Shown: positions 1-8,989, counted from the stretch's first letter. The stretch is DNA of 64,000 bases from Pseudomonas sp. JUb42 (GCF_024807945.1 NZ_JANUFD010000021.1:39440-103439); one strand, 5' to 3'. Translations and numbers: made by a program. Notes: a model not told the origin generated them from the letters alone.

Positions 1-461
1 TCCTCGATGCCTTCGACACCCTGTGGACCCAGGGCCGGACCCCGCGTCTGCTGTTCGTGGGCAAGGTCGGCTGGCAGGTTGATTCCCTGGTCGAGCGTCT
101 GCAGAATCACCCGCTGCTTGGCCAACGCCTGTTTCACGCGGCCAACCTGAGCGACCCGGCGTTGCTCTGGCTGATCCGCAACAGTACCGCGCTGGTCTAC
201 GTGCCCCGTGACGAAGGCTTCGGCCTGCCGGTACTGGAAGCAGCGATGCAAGGCTGTCCGGTCATTGCCAGCGACATTCTGGTGCTGCGCGAAGCGGGCC
301 GTCACTGGCCTTACTTTGTCGCCCCGGACAACCTCCCCGAACTCATTCAGGCCCTCTACACCCACGTGCAGCATGAACCGGCCCCGGCCTTTCACCGCAC
401 CTGGGACGATGTGGCCCAAAAACTAGGAACCTTCCTGAACATGGCGAGCCGAGCACAATGA
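1..461 (+). CDS. Glycosyltransferase family 4, C-terminal part (runs off left edge)
   Basis: The frame is open from base 3 to the stop at 459-461, so the gene starts outside the window. The visible 150 or so residues are the second Rossmann half of a GT4 (GT-B fold) enzyme: the strand LLFVGKVG, then the nucleotide-sugar site with DEGFGLPVLEAA (the EX7E signature) and GCPVIASD. Such enzymes add sugars from GDP- or UDP-donors to the growing O-chain on the cytoplasmic face. It overlaps wzm by four bases (ATGA), so the two are translationally coupled in one O-antigen operon. An internal GTG at 57 is not a credible start because homology continues upstream of it. Sugar specificity cannot be read here. 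Confidence 0.85.
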   Translation, partial: LDAFDTLWTQGRTPRLLFVGKVGWQVDSLVERLQNHPLLGQRLFHAANLSDPALLWLIRNSTALVYVPRDEGFGLPVLEAAMQGCPVIASDILVLREAGRHWPYFVAPDNLPELIQALYTHVQHEPAPAFHRTWDDVAQKLGTFLNMASRAQ

Positions 462-1246
462 CGTTTATCAAGGACATCCTGCGTTTTCGCGGGCTGATCT
501 ACGCCATCACCCTGCGCGAGATCAAAAGCCGGTACGCCGGTTCGACCTTCGGCCCGCTGTGGTTGATCGTGCCACCGGTATTTATGGTCACCATCTACAC
601 CGTGATCTTTGCCCGCCTGATGCAGGCGCGCCTGCCCGGCATCGAACACCAGTACGCCTACAGTATTTACCTGTGCGCCGGCCTGATTACCTGGAACCTG
701 CTGCTGGAGCTGGTGCAGCGCGGCAAAGGGGTGTTCCTGGAACACGCCAACCTGATCAAGAAGTCGAACTTCCCCAAGTTCATTCTGTTTATTCCGGTCA
801 TCGCCGTGGCGTTGCTCAACACCGTGATGCTGCTGGTGTTGGTGCTGGGCTTCATGCTGGTGTCGGGCTATCCACTGTCGTTCAACACCCTGTTGATCTT
901 CCCGTTGTTGGGCATCACCGTGGTGCTGGGTATTGCCGTGGGTGCGCTGCTGGCCACGTTGAACGTGTTCTTCCGCGACATCGGCCAGCTGACCGACGTG
1001 TTCTTCCAGGCGCTGTTCTGGGCCACGCCCATCGTCTACCCGCTGAGCATTCTGTCCGAGCCGGTGGCGCGCCTGCTGTCGTGGAACCCGGTGTTCTCCC
1101 TGGTGCTCAACGCGCAGAAAATCCTTTTGGGCGAGCCGATTTCGCGCATGCAGCTGGTATACCCGCTGGTGTTCGGCGTTATCGTCTTCTTCCTGGCCGT
1201 GCTGTTGTACAAGCGCAGCTACAACGACCTACTTGATCAGATCTGA
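458..1246 (+). CDS. wzm: O-antigen ABC exporter, membrane subunit Wzm
   Basis: This 262-residue protein is an ABC-2 type permease. It begins with the amphipathic FRGLIYAITLREIKSRYAGS region typical of polysaccharide exporters, followed by about six hydrophobic segments (near residues 30-55, 60-80, 105-130, 140-165, 175-195 and 230-250). With Wzt it would move undecaprenyl-linked O-polysaccharide across the inner membrane. Its ATG overlaps the stop of the upstream glycosyltransferase, and wzt starts one base after its stop. The length is normal for the family. Identity as Wzm rather than a capsule or teichoic permease is inferred from the Wzt partner with a glycan-binding tail and the Gram-negative setting. 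Confidence 0.9.
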   Translation: MTFIKDILRFRGLIYAITLREIKSRYAGSTFGPLWLIVPPVFMVTIYTVIFARLMQARLPGIEHQYAYSIYLCAGLITWNLLLELVQRGKGVFLEHANLIKKSNFPKFILFIPVIAVALLNTVMLLVLVLGFMLVSGYPLSFNTLLIFPLLGITVVLGIAVGALLATLNVFFRDIGQLTDVFFQALFWATPIVYPLSILSEPVARLLSWNPVFSLVLNAQKILLGEPISRMQLVYPLVFGVIVFFLAVLLYKRSYNDLLDQI

Positions 1247-1247
1247 T

Positions 1248-2456
1248 ATGACTATTCTCGTTGACCAGGTAGGGAAGGCCTATCCGAAACTCAAAGGCCG
1301 CTGGCACGCACTGGGCACCTGGCTGGGCCTGTGCGAGCGCGATCAGAACTGGATCATCCGCGACGTCAGTTTCAAGGTCGGGCAGGGCGAGTCCGTGGGC
1401 ATCATCGGCGTCAACGGCGCCGGTAAAAGCACCCTGCTCAAACTGATCACCGGCACCGCCATGCCCACCGAAGGCACCATCACCACCACCGGGCGCATCG
1501 CTGCGCTGCTGGAACTGGGCATGGGCTTTCACCCCGAATTCACCGGCCGTCAGAACGTTGCCCTGGCCGGGCGCATGCAGGGTCTGGAGCGTGATGAAAT
1601 CGTTGCGCTGATGCCCGAGATCGAAGCCTTTGCCGAGATCGGCCATTACTTCGACATGCCGGTGCGTACCTACTCCTCGGGCATGTTCGTGCGCCTGGCC
1701 TTCAGCGTGGCCACCGCCGTGCGCCCGGAAGTGCTGATCGTCGACGAAGCCCTGGCCGTGGGCGATGCCTACTTCCAGCACAAATCCTTCGCGCGGATCC
1801 GTGACTTCCGCGAGCAGGGCACCACCTTGCTGTTCGTGTCCCACGACCCGGGCGCGATCAAGAGCCTGTGCGACCGCGCCATTTTGCTGGGCGATCACAA
1901 GATGCTCATGGACGGCAAACCCGATGACGTCTTGGACTTCTACAACTCGCTGATCGCGCGCAAGGAAGAAGGCAACCTGCAGGCCCAGGCGGTCAACGCA
2001 CCGTATGCCGGGCGTTCCGGCAACGGTAAGGCACGCATCGAAGAACTGACCATCAGCAGCAACGGCAAGGCCGCAGTCATGCTGGAAGTCGGCGCACCGC
2101 TGACCCTGACTTTGAAAATCAAGGCCAATCAGCCGATTTACGATTTGTCCCTGGGCTTCATGTTCAAGGACCGCACCGGCTACGACATCTTCGGCACCAA
2201 CACCTGGCTGCGCGGCGAAATGCGCGACCTGGGCGTCAATGCCGGTGTCGAACAGACCGTGACCGTCGAGATCCCGGCCTTCAACGTCGGCCCCGGCAGC
2301 TACAGCCTGACCCTGGCCCTGCATGGCGGTGCCGACCATATCGAAGACAACTTCGACTGGTGGGACAAGGCTGCAGTGTTCAACGTCATGGGCCATAGCG
2401 GTTACAAACACTTCGCCGGTGTATGTGCCCTGGAAGCCAAATTTAGCCAGGCTTGA
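1248..2456 (+). CDS. wzt: O-antigen ABC exporter ATPase Wzt with C-terminal carbohydrate-binding domain
   Basis: The protein has 402 residues from the ATG at 1248; a TTG fifteen bases upstream is less likely because it lies inside wzm. Residues 1-240 are an ABC ATPase with Walker A GVNGAGKS, signature YSSGMFVRLAFS, Walker B VLIVDEALAVGD and switch histidine FVSHD. Residues 255-400 form a beta-rich domain like the Wzt tail that, in E. coli O8/O9a, recognises the modified non-reducing end of the finished chain before export. A Wzt with this tail normally works with a chain-terminating modification enzyme, and the next gene is a coiled-coil methyltransferase. It forms the exporter with Wzm. Confidence 0.92.
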   Translation: MTILVDQVGKAYPKLKGRWHALGTWLGLCERDQNWIIRDVSFKVGQGESVGIIGVNGAGKSTLLKLITGTAMPTEGTITTTGRIAALLELGMGFHPEFTGRQNVALAGRMQGLERDEIVALMPEIEAFAEIGHYFDMPVRTYSSGMFVRLAFSVATAVRPEVLIVDEALAVGDAYFQHKSFARIRDFREQGTTLLFVSHDPGAIKSLCDRAILLGDHKMLMDGKPDDVLDFYNSLIARKEEGNLQAQAVNAPYAGRSGNGKARIEELTISSNGKAAVMLEVGAPLTLTLKIKANQPIYDLSLGFMFKDRTGYDIFGTNTWLRGEMRDLGVNAGVEQTVTVEIPAFNVGPGSYSLTLALHGGADHIEDNFDWWDKAAVFNVMGHSGYKHFAGVCALEAKFSQA

Positions 2457-2466
2457 AACGCAAAGC

Positions 2467-2598
2467 TTCCCGGCTAAAGCCGGTCCCACAGAGTGCTGTG
2501 ATCCTTTTGTGGGCCCGGCTTTAGCCGGGAAGGCCCTGTTCAAAATGCTGAATATGCAGCGGCTGTACCGACCCATTCCCGGCTGAAGCCGGTCCCAC
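2467..2598. repeat. REP-type inverted repeats (three copies)
   Basis: Three copies of a 23-bp unit of the form TTCCCGGCTAAAGCCGGTCC lie at 2467-2489 (+), 2509-2531 (inverted) and 2576-2598 (+). The first two face each other and can form a long hairpin just after wzt. The rest of the 306-bp gap (2457-2762) shows no gene. The same family recurs at 29419, 31737, 44238 and 47190. Confidence 0.85.
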
Positions 2599-2762
2599 AG
2601 TGATTCTGTGTTTGCTGTTCAGCAGCTAAACACCCCCTCCCTCGACGCTGACAAGCCCACCTGCGTAGAATGGCCGCCTTCTGACTTTTGGCATGGCGCA
2701 TTCCTACACGCGTCATGGACCTATCCGCTTGCATTGGCCCTACGGTCTCGAACGCCTAATAA

Positions 2763-4136
2763 ATGACTATCGATATCAAAAAGCTCCAAAAAGCCATCGC
2801 GGCTGAAGTCAATCGTCGTGAGTACGAGCGTGTTGCTGGTAACACCGATCACTCAGCGGCAACGGCGCACCTGCCTAATGACTTGGTTCGCTCGTTTGAA
2901 GTGATTGAACTCGAGGGCTTCCTGCCGCCGCCTCTGGAAAAAGTTGCGGAGGTCGAAGCTGACTACATTTCCGCTGCTGTCGAGCAGGCCCAGGCCAACC
3001 CGGACAGTGGACCGCCAAGCCTGTACCGCCGGTTGCGTGGCCTGCCGCTGATTGGCAAGGTGGTTGGCCACCGTCGCGTCATGCATTTTCTGACCCGTGC
3101 GCAAGAGCGGCCGGGCGGAGCGTCGTTGAAAAACATCAGCATGATGATCGCTCGCGCCGTGCTGTATCGCATTCCCAAGGTGCAGGGCACCGTCAAGTTG
3201 GTGCGTGAGTTGCGCGTGATGACCGGCCACATGGCCTGGTTACAGCACCAGCTCAACGACACCAATGCCCGTCTGCGCAACGCTGGCCTGCAAATGCAGA
3301 GTCAGGTTAACCAGAGCCTCTACAGCCAGGCGCTGTCGATCGAGCAGAACGAACAATTTTTAGTCACGCGCATGGAGCGCATTGAGCAGCGCCAGCGCGA
3401 ACTGGCAATACGCGAAGCCCAAGTGGGTGCGCCCGCAGCGTTCACGCTGGCTAAACCTGCCGAAGAACCGGGCATGCCGCACGAGCTGTACGTGGAGTTC
3501 GAAGCCAACTTCCGTGGCTCCAAGGAAATGATCCGCGAGCGCCTCAAGGCCAACCTGCCGTACTTCCAGCAGAACGTCGAACGCTTCAGCGAGCCGGTCC
3601 TGGACCTGGGCTGTGGCCGTGGCGAATGGCTGCAACTGCTCAAGGAAGCCGGTGTACCGGCCCTGGGCGTGGACTCCAACACCGCAATGATCCAGTGCTG
3701 CACCGACGCCGGTCTTGAAGCCTACGTCGGCGACGCCCTGCAATACCTGGCGGCCCTGCCGGCCGGTAGCCTGGGCGGCCTGACGGCGTTCCACATCATC
3801 GAACACTTGCCGCTGGATATCTTCATCAAGCTGATCGACGAAGCCAAGCGCGTTGTGCGCAGCGGCGGGGTGGTGCTGTTTGAAACGCCGAACCCGGAAA
3901 ACCTCATCGTCGGCGCCTGCAATTTCTACATCGACCCGACTCACCGCAACCCGCTGCCGCCAGCGCTGGTGGGTTTTTTGCTCAAGGCGCGGGGCTTCGA
4001 GCGTGTCGAAATCGACCGCCGCCACCCCGGCGACCCGGCGCTGCTGCTGCAAGGCGGCGACGAGGGCGTGACCGGCCCGCTCAACCGACTGCTGTTTGGC
4101 GCGCAAGACTACGCCGCCATCGGTTATGCCCCCTGA
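2763..4136 (+). CDS. Coiled-coil SAM-dependent methyltransferase, putative O-chain capping enzyme
   Basis: The protein has 457 residues. The C-terminal half (about 240-457) is a class I methyltransferase with motif I VLDLGCGRGEW, an acidic residue at GVDSNTAM, the motif IIEHLPLD and a conserved FETPNPEN stretch. The N-terminal half is polar, with a Gln/Arg/Leu-rich helical region around residues 150-225 (for example RMERIEQRQREL) that looks like a coiled coil. No signal peptide or membrane segment is seen. In E. coli O8/O9a, WbdD couples a methyltransferase to a coiled-coil ruler and caps the chain seen by the Wzt tail. The position next to a tailed Wzt suggests the same job here. That role is inferred; this protein has no obvious kinase domain, unlike O9a WbdD. 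Confidence 0.72.
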   Translation: MTIDIKKLQKAIAAEVNRREYERVAGNTDHSAATAHLPNDLVRSFEVIELEGFLPPPLEKVAEVEADYISAAVEQAQANPDSGPPSLYRRLRGLPLIGKVVGHRRVMHFLTRAQERPGGASLKNISMMIARAVLYRIPKVQGTVKLVRELRVMTGHMAWLQHQLNDTNARLRNAGLQMQSQVNQSLYSQALSIEQNEQFLVTRMERIEQRQRELAIREAQVGAPAAFTLAKPAEEPGMPHELYVEFEANFRGSKEMIRERLKANLPYFQQNVERFSEPVLDLGCGRGEWLQLLKEAGVPALGVDSNTAMIQCCTDAGLEAYVGDALQYLAALPAGSLGGLTAFHIIEHLPLDIFIKLIDEAKRVVRSGGVVLFETPNPENLIVGACNFYIDPTHRNPLPPALVGFLLKARGFERVEIDRRHPGDPALLLQGGDEGVTGPLNRLLFGAQDYAAIGYAP

Positions 4137-4155
4137 TCAAGACTGAGCCGAGCCC

Positions 4156-7023
4156 ATGCATCTGATTATCTGCAATGAACGCCTGCTGTTCCGCTTTGGC
4201 GTGGACCGGGTCTTGCTCCTGCTGGCCCAGGGCCTCAAGGCGGCAGGCTGGCACATCACCTTTGTCGCCCATCGCGCCAACCATGACGTGCTCAGCCGCA
4301 TCACCGACGACATCCATACTCCGCCGGAGCACAGTGGTCCCTATACCGAGCTCGACGAAGCCACCGCCGAGTGGCTGCGCAATCACCACCAGCTTTTCGC
4401 CGGCGCCGGGCACGACCCTGCCGGTACCGTCGCGCTGATTGGCGGCTGGCCGTTTTATGCCTCCATTGCGGTGTTCCGCCAATGGGGCATTCCGACGGTG
4501 GCGCTGGACTGCGGCGGCGTGCCGTACGACGACATGACCGGCCCGGCCCGCATCGTTCAGGAACGCCTGCGCGCCCAGCGCCGCGAATACCTGCCCGAAG
4601 CCCGCGTGGTCACGCCGATCAGCCATTTCGTCGCGCGCACCCAAAGCCTGCCGGACGCAGGCTACGGCGTAGACATCGAGATGATTCACCTCGGCGCCGA
4701 TCACCTGGTGGGCGGTGTTGATCAAAGCCTGTGGCAAAACGGCCATCAAGCCGACGTCGCCCAAAACGGTGAAACCCACGAAGGCCCGAGCATCATCAAC
4801 CTCGGTCGCTGGGAAGTCGGCAACTACAAGAACAGCGAAGGCCTGTACCCGATTGCCCGGCAGATCCTCGCCGTGCACCCGAAAGCGCGCTTCAGCGTGC
4901 TGGCCACCGCCGAAGAACTCGACGTACCGGACGACCTCAAGGCGCACATCCTGCCCCTGGGCCACCCGAGCGATGCCGACCTCAATGCCCTGATGGCCAA
5001 TGCCGACCTCGGCATCAGCGTTTCGCGCTGGGAAGGCTTCAACCTGCCATTGGCGGAAATGCAGCAACTGCGCAGGCCCGTACTGGTGCTGAACATCGGC
5101 GCGCACCCGGAAGTCGTCGCCACGCCGCTGCAACTGTGCAGCGACGAAAGCGATATCGCCGCCAAAGCCCTGCAAGTCCTGGCCGGTGAGCTGTTCAGCG
5201 GCGCCGAGTGGGAGGCGCACCTGGACACCTTCCAGCAGACCTTCACCTGGCAGCGCACCATCAAGGCCTACGCCGACCTACTCGGCGGCCTCGGTGCCGT
5301 GCGTGATCTGCCGGTACCGGCGCTGATCATCGACACCAGCGCCTGCCTGATCGACACCGCCAACACCGGCGTGGCCCGTGTGGTGCGCAGCCTGTCGCGC
5401 AAGTTGCAGAACTTCGGCCAGCCGCTGTTCGTGACCTGGGATGAAAGCGTGCAAGCCTACGTGCTGCCCACCGAAGCGGAATATCAGCGCCTGGGCTGCT
5501 ACGGCGGCCCGATCGGCAACCCGAGCCACTACGTCTTGCCGCGTTCCAGCGACACCCAGCGCCTGACCTTGAAAGGCCTGGGCCGTCGTCTGCGTAACGG
5601 CTGGCTGCTGCAAAGCGAAATCGTCTTCGAGCGCCAGGGCCCGGCCCGCCGTGCCGCCGCCCGTGAACTGGGCCTGCAAGTGGCGGCGATCTTCTACGAC
5701 GCCATCCCCGTGACCCACTCCGAGTGGGTGGCCGACATCAGCATCCGCAATAACCACGCCGCCTACATGAACGGCCTGGCCGAGTGCGACCGCGTGCTGT
5801 CGATCTCGCCGGACGCCGGTACTCAGCTGCAAGCCCACTGGGTGCGCGAAGGCATCAGCCCGCATGCCGAAGTCACCACCTGCTGGATTCCCGGTGAACT
5901 GACCGGCTCGCCGCGCGCCACCACCCCGGCCGCTGCGCCACAGGTCGGTGAGCCGCTGCGCATTCTGTGCGTCTCGACCCTGGAACCGCGCAAAAACCAC
6001 AAAACCCTGCTCGCCGCCGTCGCCCGTCTGGCCGCAGACCATCCCGAGCTGGACTGGCAACTGGACATGATCGGCAACCGCTATGCCGGTGCCGACGACA
6101 TCGTTGAAGCCGTACGCGCTGCCAGTGCGGCCGACCCGCGCATCACCTGGCACGGCGTAGTCAACGACGAGATCCTCAACGACTACTACGCCAAAGCCCA
6201 TATCAGCGTGTACGCCTCGCTGGTTGAAGGCTACGGCATGCCGATTGTCGAAAGCCTGTGGCACGCCCGCCCGTGCATCTGCCACAACGGCGGCGTCATG
6301 GCCGAACTGGCAGCCGAAGGCGGCTGCCGTACCGTCGACATGACCGACCCGGCGGCCCTGGCCGAGATGATTCGGACCCTGGCCGGTGATCGCGCCCAGT
6401 ATCAACAACTGGCCGAAGAAGCCGTGGTACGGCCGATCCTCACCTGGCGCAGCTACGCCCGCGAACTGCTGCGTCAACTGGCCAGCCACCGCCCGCGTCC
6501 ACAACTGGCGCCGCTGCCACGGCAATGGCAACACCTGCTGATCGACGCGCAACTGGAAGTTGCCCCGGATATCGGCCAATTGGCTCTGGCCGCACTGTTC
6601 GAGCGCCGCCCCGTGGATTGCGCGCTGATCATCGGCAAACAACCGGAATGGCGCACCGCCCTGATCGGCCACCACCTGCCCCAAGCGTGGCAACTGGTGG
6701 CGGGGGAGAGCGGCGCCGTCAGCAGCATCGGCCAACTCAGCCGCATCGAAGCGCCGCTGCACGACAGCCTGCCACTGCTGCTCGATGAACTGCGCGACAA
6801 CGCCATTCGTATCGATTTGATCGTACTGGCCGCCGCCCAGACCACCGACGACGACCTGCTGCACAGCCTAAAAACACGCCTCGACGACCAAAGCGGCGAC
6901 GGCCTTCTTTTAATAGAAGGAAACGACAGCGCCAAGGTTGCCGAACAACTGGGCCTCGTCACCCAAATCGCCATCGAACTACCCGGCCTGACCGGCTACC
7001 GGTACCCGAATGTGACGGAGTAA
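4156..7023 (+). CDS. Fused double GT4 glycosyltransferase
   Basis: This 955-residue protein carries two GT-B/GT4 catalytic units in one chain. The first (about 1-380) has the EX7E-type signature in SRWEGFNLPLAEM near residue 290. The second (about 395-780) starts with IIDTSACLIDTANTGVARV, continues with the strand VSTLEPRKNHKTLL near 605, and has SLVEGYGMPIVES near 688. The last 170 residues resemble no domain I can name. A single GT4 enzyme is about 370-400 residues, so this is a true fusion that may add two successive sugars or two linkages of a repeat unit. It lies 19 bp after the methyltransferase in the same operon. Donor sugar is unknown; GDP-D-rhamnose is a guess from rmd and wbpW elsewhere in the window. 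Confidence 0.8.
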   Translation: MHLIICNERLLFRFGVDRVLLLLAQGLKAAGWHITFVAHRANHDVLSRITDDIHTPPEHSGPYTELDEATAEWLRNHHQLFAGAGHDPAGTVALIGGWPFYASIAVFRQWGIPTVALDCGGVPYDDMTGPARIVQERLRAQRREYLPEARVVTPISHFVARTQSLPDAGYGVDIEMIHLGADHLVGGVDQSLWQNGHQADVAQNGETHEGPSIINLGRWEVGNYKNSEGLYPIARQILAVHPKARFSVLATAEELDVPDDLKAHILPLGHPSDADLNALMANADLGISVSRWEGFNLPLAEMQQLRRPVLVLNIGAHPEVVATPLQLCSDESDIAAKALQVLAGELFSGAEWEAHLDTFQQTFTWQRTIKAYADLLGGLGAVRDLPVPALIIDTSACLIDTANTGVARVVRSLSRKLQNFGQPLFVTWDESVQAYVLPTEAEYQRLGCYGGPIGNPSHYVLPRSSDTQRLTLKGLGRRLRNGWLLQSEIVFERQGPARRAAARELGLQVAAIFYDAIPVTHSEWVADISIRNNHAAYMNGLAECDRVLSISPDAGTQLQAHWVREGISPHAEVTTCWIPGELTGSPRATTPAAAPQVGEPLRILCVSTLEPRKNHKTLLAAVARLAADHPELDWQLDMIGNRYAGADDIVEAVRAASAADPRITWHGVVNDEILNDYYAKAHISVYASLVEGYGMPIVESLWHARPCICHNGGVMAELAAEGGCRTVDMTDPAALAEMIRTLAGDRAQYQQLAEEAVVRPILTWRSYARELLRQLASHRPRPQLAPLPRQWQHLLIDAQLEVAPDIGQLALAALFERRPVDCALIIGKQPEWRTALIGHHLPQAWQLVAGESGAVSSIGQLSRIEAPLHDSLPLLLDELRDNAIRIDLIVLAAAQTTDDDLLHSLKTRLDDQSGDGLLLIEGNDSAKVAEQLGLVTQIAIELPGLTGYRYPNVTE

Positions 7024-7045
7024 AGCCCTATAGCACCGCAACACC

Positions 7046-7076
7046 TGTAGGAGCGAGGCTTGCCCGCGAAGGCGAT
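7046..7076. repeat. Single REP-like unit (GCGAGGCTTGCCCGCGAAGG type)
   Basis: A short unit of the second REP family of this genome lies just after the double glycosyltransferase. It resembles the pair at 42604-42700. It lies inside a possible upstream extension of the next gene, which is one reason to reject that longer start. Confidence 0.6.
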
Positions 7077-7179
7077 GGACCTGCCACAAAAGCTCCACCG
7101 GCAACCCCGGCTCCAACAGGGCAGTGCTGGCCAGATACCTATTCATGCAACCCAAAATTTTTCACAGGTGCGCTGTTCG

Positions 7180-8808
7180 ATGAAAGTCCTGGTTATCTCC
7201 AACTTCTTCCCGCCCCATGTCATCGGCGGCGCGGAAATCATCGCCCATCACCAGGCCCTGGCCCTGGCCGCCCGTGGTCATGACGTCCGCGTGCTGGCCG
7301 GCGACAACCGCCATGGCCTGCCCAACTACCCCGTCACCCACGACACCCTCGACGGCCTGCCCATCACCCGCATCGCCCTCACACCCCTGGACTTCGCCGC
7401 CACCGGCAACAACGTCGCCCATAAAGAAGTCGAAGACATCTTCCTTAACCTCATCGAAGACTGGCACCCCGACGTCATCCACGCCCACCACATGACCGGC
7501 CTGTCCCTGGGCATCCTGCAACTGGCTCGCAGCCGCGGCATCCGCATCGCCCTGACCCTGCACGACCACTGGGGCTTCTGCATCAACAGCACCCGCATCA
7601 CCACAGCCAACCGCCTGTGCCATGACAGCACCCAATGCCACACCTGCCACAGCCACATCCACGTCAATGAACGCAAAGTCCCGCAGCGCTTGCGCCAGGA
7701 CTACCTGCGCTGGCAGCTCGACGCCGTTGACCACTTCATCTCCCCCAGCCACTACCTGGCCGACGCCTACATCGCCAACGGTATCCCCGCCGAACGCATG
7801 AACGTCATCGCCAACGGCATAGAACTGGAACGCTTCATCAATACCGCGCCGCCCGCGCCCGGCCAGCGCCTGAACATCCTCTTCACCGGCTACATGGGTG
7901 GCCACAAAGGCGTGCCGACCCTGCTCGAAGCCATCGCCCTGTTGCCCCACGACAAGGTCCACCTGGACATGGTCGGCGACGGCCACATGCTAGCTAGCTA
8001 TATAGCTAAGATAGCTAGCATAGCCCCCAACGTCTCCGTCAAATTCTGGGGCCGCCTGCCCAACGCCCGCATTGCGGAGCGCTTCGCCCAGGCCCACGTG
8101 TTCGTGCTGCCCTCCGTCTGCCCCGAGAACCAACCCGTCACCATCACCGAAGCCATGGCCTGCGGCCTGCCCGTGGTGGCCTCGCGCATTGGTGGCATTG
8201 CTGAACTGGTCGATGAAGGCCACACCGGCTGGCTGGCCGAACCCGGCAACGCCCAGGACCTGGCCGACCGTCTGCGCTTCTATATAGATGCCCCCGAACA
8301 GATCGCCGCCCACGGCCAGGCCAGCCGCGAACGCATTCAGGCGTACGCCTTCGGTTTGCAGATCGAGCGCATTGAAAAGCTGCTCAGCACCCCCGGCACC
8401 GAGCGTACCGAAGCGCCGCTGCTGATCGCCTGCCACGGCAGCCCGCTGGACGCGACCTTCAGCAGCGTACTCAAGGAACTGGCGCCCATTCCGGCCAACC
8501 GCCCGCAACCGGCCAGCCAACCGTGCTGGGTCCCGGTGGAATGGATCACTCCTGAAACGGCCGACCTGTTGTGGCTGTCCGGCCAGACAACAGCCGACCC
8601 TGACATGGGCCTGCAACACATCGAGGCGTATCGTGCTTTGGGTAAGCCGGTGTTGTTAGATGAGCGCAACATCGCGGTGGCACGACGCACCGACGCGGTC
8701 CTGCGCGTTAGAGGGGCAGAGCAGGTGGCCTTAGGCCTTAAGCTTCTAACGGATCATGCTAAAGCTATGCCAGAAGCTTCTAACGAACCCGAGAAAAACC
8801 CCGCGTAA
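7180..8808 (+). CDS. GT4 glycosyltransferase with C-terminal extension
   Basis: The 542-residue enzyme starts at ATG 7180 with MKVLVISNFFPP and the glycine loop VIGGAEI, a classic GT4 N-terminus; in-frame sequence upstream of this is REP DNA. It has the second-domain strand LFTGYMGGHKGVPTLLEA and the donor site ENQPVTITEAMACGLPVVAS. The HDHWGFC and CHTCHSH stretches place histidines and cysteines near residue 130-165. After about residue 410 there is an unusual tail of about 130 residues with no recognised domain. A CTAG-rich palindrome sits inside the coding region at 7987-8021. It is the last O-antigen gene on this side of the surface-protein locus. Confidence 0.85.
   Translation: MKVLVISNFFPPHVIGGAEIIAHHQALALAARGHDVRVLAGDNRHGLPNYPVTHDTLDGLPITRIALTPLDFAATGNNVAHKEVEDIFLNLIEDWHPDVIHAHHMTGLSLGILQLARSRGIRIALTLHDHWGFCINSTRITTANRLCHDSTQCHTCHSHIHVNERKVPQRLRQDYLRWQLDAVDHFISPSHYLADAYIANGIPAERMNVIANGIELERFINTAPPAPGQRLNILFTGYMGGHKGVPTLLEAIALLPHDKVHLDMVGDGHMLASYIAKIASIAPNVSVKFWGRLPNARIAERFAQAHVFVLPSVCPENQPVTITEAMACGLPVVASRIGGIAELVDEGHTGWLAEPGNAQDLADRLRFYIDAPEQIAAHGQASRERIQAYAFGLQIERIEKLLSTPGTERTEAPLLIACHGSPLDATFSSVLKELAPIPANRPQPASQPCWVPVEWITPETADLLWLSGQTTADPDMGLQHIEAYRALGKPVLLDERNIAVARRTDAVLRVRGAEQVALGLKLLTDHAKAMPEASNEPEKNPA
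7987..8021. repeat. CTAG-rich palindrome inside a glycosyltransferase gene
   Basis: The arms ATGCTAGCTA (7987-7996) and TAGCTAGCAT (8012-8021) are perfect inverted copies, and the centre contains the self-complementary AGCTATATAGCT (7996-8007). It is read in frame and uses ATA and AGC codons that are rare around it. Similar words occur in palindromes at 25409-25426 and 42711-42742. Confidence 0.8.
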
Positions 8809-8901
8809 CCCCCTATTTTCCCTAAAAATTTCTCTTTACATTCTGTTTCATTTCCTGCCTATTAGACGCCGATCAATGCCAATCTGACATTATCGGTGTC
8901 G

Positions 8902-8989
8902 GTAGGTGGAATTTATGCTGTAGGAATTTTCCATAGCTTTTGGCTATGCGGGAAAATTTCCTACGCTTTCATGCATTTTTTCCTACCGT
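8902..8989 (+). promoter_or_regulatory. Inverted-repeat cluster upstream of the S-layer-like gene
   Basis: The 316-bp gap before the S-layer-like gene (8809-9124) holds no gene. It has a strong imperfect hairpin at 8920-8964: GTAGGAATTTTCC and ATAGC pair with GCTAT and GGAAAATTTCCTAC, with one bulged A. Further GTAGG-type half sites lie at about 8902 and, inverted (TCCTACC), at about 8981. This could be a regulator binding array or an RNA hairpin in a long leader. A TATGCT at 9013-9018 is a possible -10, but no convincing -35 is seen. A TATAAT at 9102-9107 is too close to the start to be the -10. The ribosome site is GGAG at 9115-9118. Confidence 0.55.

Noticed and set aside
1179..2576. Long minus-strand open frame opposite wzt
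   Set aside because: It mirrors the GC-rich codons of wzt, has no ribosome site and no protein-like motif.
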